DNA of 15,304 nt from Oehlia diaphana (lineage: Eukaryota > Glomeromycota > Glomeromycetes > Glomerales > Glomeraceae), in the NCBI GenBank assembly GCA_003833135.1, contig QZLH01000388.1, positions 61,466 to 76,769 of the forward strand, in the 5' to 3' direction. Numbering within the stretch: the stretch's first letter is position 1; each line of letters begins with the position of its first letter. Under the pieces are notes generated by a model that did not search any database, was not told where the DNA came from, and worked only from the letters and a program-made list of their open reading frames with translations. The position numbers and the translations under genes are program-made. Positions 7,938 through 15,304 of the stretch are shown piece by piece.

Positions 7938-8194
7938 TAAGTAAAAAAAAAAAATTTATTATAGACTATAGAGAAAAAGTGATAAATTAAAAATTCAAAA
8001 TAATCTATAATAAAATAGCATATTAAGCTTAAGTGACTATAAAATAGAACAAATATACACATTAGTGAAAGTTTTGATTCATCTAGAAGACATATTGGAC
8101 GCGTCCCTGTTTTCTACAAAAAATTTCTACAAAAAAAAAACGATAGAGTTTATTTAAGTAAAAACCCCAACCAAGTCTTTCTATTACAACGTAC

Positions 8195-8712
8195 CTAAGT
8201 TCCCCATGTAATGTTGCCACTTAACCTGTACCTTTCATCCCAATTTTTGAGGTCCGCGGTGTTTAGGTAGGAGGTACCTACAGTTAAAAAAATGAAAAAA
8301 ACGTTACTAAAAGTCCTATTAACGTCCCCTAACTTCCAATTCCCAACGCCTACCTTCCATCAAAATCCAAGGCCAAATTATTCGTTCTGACGTTCAGGTT
8401 CTTTAGTTTGGAACAAGCACCTAGTTCAAACTATCTATAATATTCTCGGTAATATTATCTCACCGTTGCGTTCTTCAGAGTCAGGATCATTAGGTACCTA
8501 CAAAAGAAAGAGATAAAGAAATGAGAAATGCTAATAAAGTTTATTAACCTTCACTAACTCGCCTCTCCCAATTCCTACCTTCCATTAAACTCGATCCTAG
8601 GTTTTGAAGTCCAATATCCAAGACGTCCAGTAGGTACCTAAGAAATCAAAAGAACAATAGTAAAATTGCACTAATGTTCCTTAAATCCCGCTCTACACGC
8701 TCAACTCTCACC
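8195..8712 (-). repeat. Degenerate tandem array with exon/intron-like units
   Basis: Three copies of aggtaccta lie at 8272-8280, 8492-8500 and 8632-8640. On the minus strand each is the end of a T-rich tract plus tag, followed by GTACCT. Intron-like intervals with GT and AG ends can be drawn at 8711-8638 (74 nt), 8578-8498 (81 nt) and 8353-8278 (76 nt). The latter two align well: both start GTAGG and TTGGGA, then carry GTTAG, GTTAATA and CTTT-TTAG in the same order. The exon-like intervals (59, 144 and 46 nt) share ggacytcaaaa and atggaagg. The whole is either a worn minisatellite or a decayed gene built of tandemly duplicated small exons. No single frame stays open, so function now is unlikely. 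Confidence 0.6.
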
Positions 8713-8789
8713 TAATTGTGAAATTCTGGCTTCAAAAGTGGCGATTCTATTCATCCCTAGTCCGGTAATACTTAAAACTTTTTTTTAAA

Positions 8790-9128
8790 AAAAGAGAAAA
8801 TAATAAAAACAAAAATAATAAGTAAATGATTTCTCCACTGGCTTAAAAAATGATCGATAAAATTTATCAATCAACTAAAAAATTGGCTTACGCCATATAA
8901 TCGCCATATCATATTCAGGTTGTACAACTTGTACTACTATCGGCATTGTTAGTTTCATTATTGTTAGTTTCGTATTTAAATTTATTATTTGTTACAAAAA
9001 ATACACAATTTCGTAAAACTTTCATATTTGAAATTTATTAATTATTATAAACCATACGCCATGTACATTTTATTATATTAGGTTATATAGATTTCAGCAA
9101 AATATTGAAAATAAATGTGGTGAAATTT
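8790..9128. other. 3' flank of the transposase pseudogene
   Basis: AT-rich sequence without a gene. A direct repeat containing attgttagttt occurs twice near 8945-8970. No inverted partner of the GC-rich end motif at 11857 was found here, so the left boundary of the hAT element cannot be placed. The element may be truncated on this side. Confidence 0.4.
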
Positions 9129-11419
9129 TTACAAATCTTCCTCTTCCTCTTCGAACATATCATTTTCCAAAATGGCCGAATCAAAGTAATCTTCAATAAG
9201 AACATAAACTTCATGATTCGGTATTTGGTCTTCAATAATCTCTTCATAGCCACTTTCGTCTTCATTATTATCATCATCATAATTATTATCCGAATCTTCA
9301 AAATAGAAAAATTCGTTAACCAAGTTATGGATCTCACTATCTGTTTGGTCATTTTCTTTATGTTTAGGACTATTCTGATAAAAATGTCGGATTTTTGCCA
9401 TTGACTCAATTGTAGTGATATCCAAAGAAGTTCTTCTTTTTCCGTATAACCAACTCAAAGCTGAGATCTTCCTTTCACATGAGGCGCTATGTGGTGTCAC
9501 CGCAAATATCTTTAATGCTAGATTCTTTACAAAAGGAGGCATATCTTCACAAGATATCCACCACGTACGTGGTGTAATACGGTATGTTTTGGTAAAAGGG
9601 GTTGCATAGGTACCTTGTTTTTCTTTAAAATTTAACATCTGAGCCACTAAAATTTCTTGATCTACTACACTATATCCCATATTTTTCCATATATTTTGCG
9701 CGTAATTAGAAATTTTCGTCCACATACCTAGCTTTAATCCTGCACCTAATATGAAATAAAGATGAACTTTATTAGCTAAAGAATACGTATACTTATTCAT
9801 AATTAAACAAGTACCGTGATAACCAGGATGAAGAAAGTATGTTAATATAAGTGGCATAATATCAAAGGAGTTCCACCGTTCATTAATAGAATTAATTGTA
9901 TGAGTTTGAAAACTAATTAAGCCCCGTTCAATTGAAATTTTCTTAATAGCATCTGCTAGGCGAACCAAGGCAATAAAACAATCGGCATAATTTGTATTAG
10001 AAGCTTCAACAGATAAAATTGCCTTCTTTAATGGCTCTAGCACCTTTAATACCAAGTTAGTATCATGGAAAAATCCTCGAGCTGTAATGATCTTTGTTAC
10101 AGTTTTATTAGTAACAATACTGCCATGTTCATTTACAACCTATTAAATCATTATTTATGAAATTAGTAGGAATTCTTTTTTAATTTTCTTATAAATCAAT
10201 AGAGTCTATAAATACCTTTTCTAATGCTGACCTTAAACGCCAAATAGAATTAACAGAGTCAAACATTGTTGTCCAGCGTGTATCAACCCAGGTTTTGAGT
10301 CCTCCACCTTCAATGTTAAATTCTTTGATATATTTTTCTAAAAGTGCTTTCCCTTGATGGGATTTTTTAAAAAACTTCACTACTTCATTACATGCTTTTA
10401 GAATTCGTTTTGGAAAATCGTGTTCTGTTTTAAATAATATGTGAGTATTTTAAAATAAAAATTTAACAACAATGAACATACCAAGTACATCTTTAGTGAT
10501 TAGATTAATGCAATGTGCAATACAGCGAGTATTGAAAATAAAAGTATATTTTTCACTAATAATGTTCCTGACAGCAGCGCAATTGGCAGCATTATCAGTG
10601 ACAACAGCAGCAAACTTGTCAGGTCTGATTGTTTAAGCACAGTTTCAATTTCCTCTGCTAAATTTTCAGCTAATTGAAAGATTCTGAAGTTTATACAAAA
10701 ATTCTTGACGATCGTAAGTCATTACTATAAAATTATAAATAGAATGGCCTGTGGGATTTGTCCAGACATCTAAACCTAAAGTTATAAAGTTTATTATTTT
10801 ATTTTACATCTGAAATTCATAATAAAGAAAATTGAAAATCAATTACCTAGTGTTGAATTCGTTGCACAAGAATAGAATCTATTTTATTTTCGATTTTAAT
10901 AGCCAAATGAGAAAGAATCACTCCTGTCAATTTGTCACGAGAAGGCAAAATATATCCAGGACAAAGTTTTTTGAACAATTCAATAAAAGATGAATGTTCA
11001 ACAACTGCGAAAGGAATGCCACAAGATACAAATACTTTAAGTAAAGATTGATCTGTTGCATCTTGTTTTGGCTTTGGTAGTACATCATTATTATCTTTAT
11101 CCATAAAATCCATAATAGAGAGTTGCTCAAGTCGGGGACGTTTATTACTTTCGGTATCTTCTTCTTCACCATATAATTGCAAAATATTTCGTATAAAAAC
11201 TCTCCTTATTTCATCATTAACTTTTGAACAGTCTTTAGCGAGATGAATCTGAAGGTCTTGTGGTCGTCCTCGTGCCTATTTTTGATTACAATAGCGACAT
11301 TCAGCTGCAAAGTGACCAGCTGTTGTTAAAGGTGTTTGAATAAAATGTATCCAAACAGGATCTTGTGGGCAACCACTTTTAACTTGTCGAGTAAGTCCTC
11401 CAGTTCTTTTTGTTGTCAT
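9129..11419 (-). pseudogene. hAT transposase with BED zinc finger, disrupted
   Basis: Four exons can be reconstructed: 11419-10847, 10775-10482, 10424-10216 and 10139-9129, separated by GT-AG introns of 71, 57 and 76 nt, the last with a TACTAAT-type branch site. Exon 1 encodes a BED finger (W, then CRYC, then HLAKDC) and a likely nuclear signal, NKRPRL. Exon 2 carries the first catalytic Asp (TLGLDVWTNPTGHS), the second (VVTDNAANC) and the C-x2-H motif (RCIAHC). Exon 3 has VDTRWTTMFDS. Exon 4 (336 codons, uninterrupted) ends with the hAT dimerisation region (HSASCERKISALSWLYGKRR) and an acidic tail (EEEEEDL). Defects are TAG in place of Trp inside the BED finger (11278-11276), a frameshift before 10850, and two more within exon 2 between the two Asp motifs. 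The gene would encode a cut-and-paste DNA transposase. It cannot make full-length protein now. Exons 3 and 4 look well conserved. Confidence 0.9.
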
Positions 11420-11424
11420 ATCAG

Positions 11425-11562
11425 TTTAATTTAAGAAAATAGGAGAATGAAAAAAGGGGAAATGAAAAAAAGAAGGAGGAATGAAAAAAGAGGAAAAAAG
11501 GAGAAACGAAAAAAAAGGAGAATCAAAAAAAAAAAGATTGATAAATGACAATCTTTTTTTTT
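11425..11562. repeat. Polypurine tract and poly(A/T) hairpin upstream of the transposase start
   Basis: From 11433 to 11528 the plus strand is almost entirely purine, built of about six degenerate ggagaatgaaaaaa units. It ends in a hairpin: aaaaaaaagattg (to 11540), loop ataaatga, then caatctttttttt (from 11549). On the coding (minus) strand this is a CT-rich tract just before the ATG at 11419, as often found in fungal promoters or 5' leaders. The repetition also fits slippage expansion. Confidence 0.6.
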
Positions 11563-11725
11563 ACTGACTATCTCTAGTTAATTTTTCCCTATAACGACTT
11601 ATATTATTTAAATTAAATTTACAATTTATTAATTTTACTTGTAATAAATTAATAAAGAGAATTTTTTTATACATAAAATGTTCATTAAGGAAAGTTACAC
11701 AGTTAAGATTTTACTTTATTTATCA

Positions 11726-11880
11726 AACAATGCATTTCGGATGATTTTTGGCATTTCGGACTATTTTCGGCATTTCAGATTATTTTCGGCATTTCGGATG
11801 AGTTTCGTAATTAAACTTGAAACCTGAAATAGTTTCGGAATTTGAAAAAAATTTCAGGCGGCAGCTTTAGCGCAGTTTAA
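11726..11880. repeat. Second TTTCGG-repeat block, likely 5' end region of the hAT element
   Basis: Four copies of ggcatttcggactatttt-type units (period about 20 bp) at 11728-11805 are followed by spaced tttcgg or tttcag motifs and then ggcggcagctttagcgcagtttaa (11857-11880). It lies 300-460 bp upstream of the transposase start, where the 5' terminal region of the element should be. Compared with 7757-7778 the first 13 bases, ggcggcagcttta, are identical, while the next eight (gcgcagtt) are the reverse complement of those in the other copy (aactgcgc). No target duplication was identified. Confidence 0.5.
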
Positions 11881-12857
11881 TTTATTGATTCTTACTGGTC
11901 GCAAAAATATCCCCAAAAATTTAAAAAATTTAGGGACTTCCGATATGATTTGTATATTAATAAATTGAAGTCATTTTTTTTTACACTTAAAAGATCCTCA
12001 TGAAAATGACCTCTTATTATATTTAATTTAATTAATTTATTATTATTATTATTATTGATTAGAACCAAATTATTCCTTAAACGTACAAATAGATCACAAT
12101 TTTGAATAATTTTAATAAAGATTTTACTTCTTGAGCGTAGGGAAGGACATTCTATTTTATGCACTAGATGATTTTAATCGTCAACCCATGCAATTCCTTC
12201 CATTTATAGTATATTACCTATACCGGCTATACGTTTACCCTTGCTTTTCTTTTTTAATTATATTACTATTACATCATAATCAAATCATCTTATGACGGTG
12301 GGTATTTTTTTATTTTTAACATTTCTTTTTCTTTTTTTTCTTATTATGTCACGTTCTTCAGTTCTGCAGTAAAGGGTGCGTTTCCTTCTTTTTCTTTTTT
12401 TATTTATTTTATTTTGCTTCTCGTTGCTAATTTCTTTTTTTTCTTTAGGTCTTCAAGCTTTGCGTTATCACTGCTTGAAGCTTGCGCAATGCAATGACTG
12501 TCAACTGTCAAAAGGTTTAATGGATTCTTCAAATAGCAACTTGTGAATTCAATGATTGAAAAAGGCATTTCTGTAATCAAAGGTACATTTTTTCTTATTC
12601 TTTTTTTCCTCTAGCTTTTTGTTTCTAATTTTTTTCTTTCTTTAAGTCATTAATTACTTTGGTTTTATGGTCAAAGGTTCATTTTTTTATTCTTTTTTTT
12701 TGGTTTTTGTTTTTTACTTTTTCATTGAATAGATAAATTTATAAATTCATAAAAAAATTGATTCAAAATTTAATATTTTGCAACAGCAGCTGATTAGCAA
12801 ATCGCACTAGTGTTACCGCCAATTTACGGGTGATAAAAGTGATACTTGACTATCAAA
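11881..12857. other. T-rich intergenic stretch with an (ATT)n microsatellite
   Basis: No gene is seen. An (ATT)n run lies at 12038-12056, and long CT/T-rich tracts occur at 12240-12450 and 12590-12720. An inverted pair, cttcaagc (12451-12458) and gcttgaag (12473-12480), makes a possible hairpin. The minus-strand frame at 11892-12164 crosses the microsatellite and is not accepted. Confidence 0.45.
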
Positions 12858-13260
12858 ATGGAGACCGGTTGTGTAAAAAAAATTTCTTCCCTGTTGTCAT
12901 ACATTTGTGGAAATAGTTCTGCTTTTAGGGAACAATAATGATATTCATGACCTAAAAGAGGCTATTCCAACTCACTCTATATAAAGTCAACATCAATCAG
13001 AGTCAAATTAAGGCCATTCCTATTGACGGTATATTTAATGATGAAAATAAATTATAAATTTCAGGATTAACTGTTGAAGAAGCATCGAAGGAAACATTGT
13101 TAGAGTATTATGCACTACCACTACCACCACAATTTCCACCTTGTCATTCTTTTCCATCACGATCGTGATCAAAACCACAATATTTCCCATATCCACCACC
13201 TTCATCATATTCTAAATTTGCATGATTCTTTTCTGCTTTTTCCTTAATAATGTCTTATAC
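12858..13260 (+). pseudogene. Coding relic, possibly crinkler (CRN)-like N-terminus
   Basis: Short protein-like pieces lie in successive plus-strand frames. From 12901 one reads TFVEIVLLLGNNNDIHDLKE and then AI. From 12974 another reads TLYKVNINQSQIKAIPIDGI and then FNDENKL. From about 13065, after a possible acceptor (aaatttcag), comes GLTVEEASKETLLEYYALPL, followed by a Pro/Tyr/Ser-rich tail with in-frame TGA codons at about 13167 and 13224. Crinkler-type proteins, common in mycorrhizal fungi, begin with a ubiquitin-like fold containing V-x-DLK-x-AI and, later, L-x-L-(W/Y)-KV-x-I. The first two pieces fit that order with a deletion and frameshift between them. An ATG at 12858 opens a different 26-codon frame. 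The identification is weak, and the third piece could belong to something else. Confidence 0.35.
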
Positions 13261-13473
13261 AATAAATTAACATGTAATCATTTACTTGAATAGCCCATTC
13301 TCACTAGTAAGTTATAACAAAATTTATATTTTTTTGTCTTTTATCATTATTTGCCAATAATACCAAATACTTACATAATCTCATGCTTTTCTTTCCTGCT
13401 TCTTATAGTCAAACCCACCCAAAGAACTCATTCATGTTATTATAGAGCAACCTAAGTGAGTCACAATAAATTA

Positions 13474-13733
13474 GTCAACGTTAAGGTTGCTTGTCTAAAC
13501 CTCTTCAAAATCCTACGATTAGTTTCATCAAAATTTTACTATAGATTTATTATAGTTTCGGCAGAGTTTCGGCAGTTTCAGCATTTATAATAAGTTTCAG
13601 CAGTTTCGCCTTTTTTCAGAGTTTCACCAGTTTTTTAATATAACTTTAATATAGTTTCAGCAGAATTTCACTTTTCGGCAAAACACCATCTTGCCTAAAC
13701 CCCTAGGTTTCGGCAAGCAACCTTAGTCAACAT
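13474..13733. mobile_element. hAT-type MITE with 8-bp target duplication
   Basis: The 244-bp body (13482-13725) has perfect 12-bp inverted ends, taaggttgcttg and caagcaacctta. It is flanked by gtcaacgt (13474-13481) and gtcaacat (13726-13733), an 8-bp target duplication with one mismatch, the length expected for hAT elements. The right end shows cggcaagcaacc and the left tgtctaaacc, so the inverted repeat continues imperfectly inward. The interior carries about eight copies of agtttcggcag or agtttcagcag, reminiscent of subterminal transposase-binding arrays. It has no coding capacity. An extra end-like sequence, agcaacct, lies 28 bp outside the left end (13446-13453), hinting at a second, older insertion. 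Confidence 0.85.
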
Positions 13734-13964
13734 GGATGAATGCATCTTGTCTTGATCTTCAAATTCACAAACCTATAGTGATTTCTTAGGTTCTTTATCT
13801 TATTAGAAATAGAAAATTTGATAGCTGGTATTGCAGGAATCCAATTTCAAGGTATTTGATTGTTTTGGCCATATAAGAATTTTATTACAAAATATTTGAA
13901 TACTCTTTACTCACATTCTATCTAACTGTAAAAAAGATTCTTAAGGAAATATGGATGTGCTATA

Positions 13965-14159
13965 ATGATGAATGCATCCCTATCAAACAAAGTACTTACT
14001 TTTCAACAAATACTTAAAAGTATTGTTGAGAGCATCAAGACAATGGAAGAGGAGAAAGATGAGGATAAGGCCATGATTCTGTGCACCAGAGGTATGGATT
14101 ATCCGCAAAATTATGATAACACAAATTCCTGTAAACCAAACAGAATTACACCTACTTAA
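13965..14159 (+). CDS. Doubtful 64-codon ORF, no family recognised
   Basis: The frame from ATG 13965 to TAA 14157-14159 includes a mixed, helix-forming segment (LTFQQILKSIVESIKTMEEE) and an acidic-basic patch (KDEDK). Composition is more protein-like than in the surrounding AT-rich DNA. A second plus-strand frame over the same start region reads KEIWMCYNDECIPIKQSTYF before a stop. One of the two may be the relic of a larger gene broken by frameshift. No domain, signal peptide or splice structure can be argued. It may be noise. Confidence 0.2.
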   Translation: MMNASLSNKVLTFQQILKSIVESIKTMEEEKDEDKAMILCTRGMDYPQNYDNTNSCKPNRITPT

Positions 14160-14374
14160 GAATGTCATTACCTGGGAGGTTTGAAAAATTTGTTAGTATA
14201 AAAATAAACTTAAGCTATTACTATTCGCAGTGGAAGTGATTTTTTTAAAAAAAAATTAGGTCAAGTACTAAAAAAAGAAGAAAGCAAATTTAAAAAGAAA
14301 AAAAAAATTAGCATTAGTAATCAAAAAAGAAGCAGTTGGAAAAAATCATGGCTACTTACATTATGAAAACTGGT

Positions 14375-14494
14375 TTTCCTTAATATGCAGTAACTGTATT
14401 GTAACTGCATTGTAGTCATACAGTAACTACATGGTGCAATAGTAACCGCATAGTGAAAATATTGTAAATGCGTAGTTACTGCATATTAAGGAAA
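14375..14494. mobile_element. Palindromic 120-bp element with 21-bp perfect inverted ends
   Basis: The sequence tttccttaatatgcagtaact (14375-14395) is matched exactly by its reverse complement at 14474-14494. Between the arms the motif gtaactgca recurs in degenerate form: gtaactgtatt, gtaactgcatt, gtagtcataca, gtaactacatg and gtaaccgcata. The interior is thus a small array of roughly 10-12-bp units. No target duplication longer than 2-3 bp is evident, although ttaa within both arms would fit a TTAA- or TA-targeting element whose neighbouring bases are also symmetric. There is no coding capacity. A MITE or a hairpin-forming repeat is likely. Confidence 0.7.
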
Positions 14495-15304
14495 TTAAGT
14501 TTCTGCAATATATTAGGTGATAACTTGGAGAATAGTAGACTTGTCACTGAATTATACAATATGGAAAATAATGTTATAGTCAAAGGAAATCATTATATAT
14601 GATGAGGTATTAAATTCATATAAATTGTTTATTTACTGACCTAGAAGAATCCATCATGTGAAACTTATAAAAGTATTATATGATTACTTCATCTGAATAT
14701 CCTTTGGAGTTGGGACTGATTTTCTATATACACATGGAGTACAATTTTTTGTTGATTTCAAAGAAGGTATTTTATTATCAAATTTAAAAATTCAGAAACT
14801 CAAGTTGCGCCAACCAATATTGATAACCAAATCAGCTTGGGAAGTTTGATTGTTCTCTTTTGATTCTTTTGATTGCAGCCAACAAAACAGCTTTTGTCAT
14901 TAGTATTATTATCCTTTATTATTATTCTTAATAGCCACTATAATAGTCACTATAATAGCTTTTAATAAAATGAGCTAATGTTTGTAGCAAGGAATTAAGA
15001 ATAGGTTTATAGGGTTATTTTATTGAAGTTAAATTCTAACAAAAAATTTCTAAGAAATGATCTACTTTATAGAAATAGTGGCTGGTTGCTTATATTCTTT
15101 ACTAAAAATGGTCAATTTTTTTGAAATGTTTTTGTAATAATTGTAACATACTACAAAAATGCATTTAATACATCAAAATGTTTTTGTATCTAGGTCTATA
15201 AAAATAACTCAAAATAATATCACAATAATTTTTTAATGTTTTTGCTATTATTTTATTATTATAATATAATTAACTTTGATATTATTTTAATATGTTAATC
15301 TCAA
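14495..15304. other. AT-rich intergenic stretch
   Basis: No gene is recognised. A 12-bp-period direct repeat, cactataatag, occurs at 14936-14946 and 14948-14958. A GC-richer patch near 14803-14845 (caagttgcgccaaccaat, then ataaccaaatcagcttgg) may be the edge of an old mobile element, but no partner is found in the window. Confidence 0.4.

Noticed and set aside
9105..9609. Plus-strand ORFs opposite the transposase last exon
   Set aside because: They are antisense to a clearly homologous hAT C-terminus and have hydrophobic, repetitive composition caused by the acidic codons on the other strand.
11892..12164. 90-codon minus-strand ORF
   Set aside because: It crosses the (ATT)n microsatellite, giving an Asn run. 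The rest is AT-driven and no motif is seen.
1..15304. tRNA, rRNA, CRISPR array or bacterial-type operon
   Set aside because: No T-loop/acceptor pairings, rRNA-like blocks, evenly spaced repeats or ribosome-binding sites were recognised. Introns and MITEs indicate a eukaryotic nuclear sequence.

Overview
This is AT-rich eukaryotic DNA, most likely from a fungal genome. Candidate introns are short (about 57-94 nt, GT-AG), codons end in A/T, and nothing looks bacterial: no operons, tRNA, rRNA or CRISPR. A BED-finger hAT transposase, a possible crinkler-like relic and small secreted Cys-rich coding potential would fit an arbuscular mycorrhizal fungus (Rhizophagus-like). That assignment is inference from style, not from a database match. 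The window is gene-poor and dominated by mobile-element debris and broken genes.

Layout, left to right. At 303-608 (minus) lies an unrecognised coding relic with six in-frame stops. At 1566-1769 (minus) is the only intact, convincing small gene: a 67-residue putative secreted peptide with ten cysteines, preceded by a direct repeat. An 80-bp tandem duplication lies at 2566-2743. A 208-bp MITE with a 9-bp target duplication lies at 2964-3189, followed by a long T-rich low-complexity stretch to about 4400. A possible Helitron 3' end is at 5061-5090. At 5262-5951 (plus) a Ser/Thr-rich relic is followed by a broken copy of class II fructose-bisphosphate aldolase. At 6315-6653 (minus) is an unrecognised, probably decayed gene with a C-x2-C motif.

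A 148-bp Tc1/mariner-type MITE with a TA duplication sits at 7008-7159. A tandem array at 8195-8712 has units that look like alternating exons and introns on the minus strand. The centre of the window is a hAT transposase pseudogene at 9129-11419 (minus): four exons, one nonsense codon in the BED finger, at least three frameshifts, and an intact last exon. TTTCGG-repeat blocks with a shared GC-rich end motif lie on both sides of it (7610-7780 and 11726-11880).

The right part holds a low-confidence crinkler-like relic (12858-13260), a 244-bp hAT-type MITE with an 8-bp target duplication (13474-13733), a doubtful 64-codon ORF (13965-14159), and a 120-bp palindromic element (14375-14494).

The genes do not form a pathway. 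The window reads as a repeat-rich compartment in which several DNA-transposon families have inserted and host gene copies have decayed. The secreted Cys-rich peptide is the best candidate for a functional gene.
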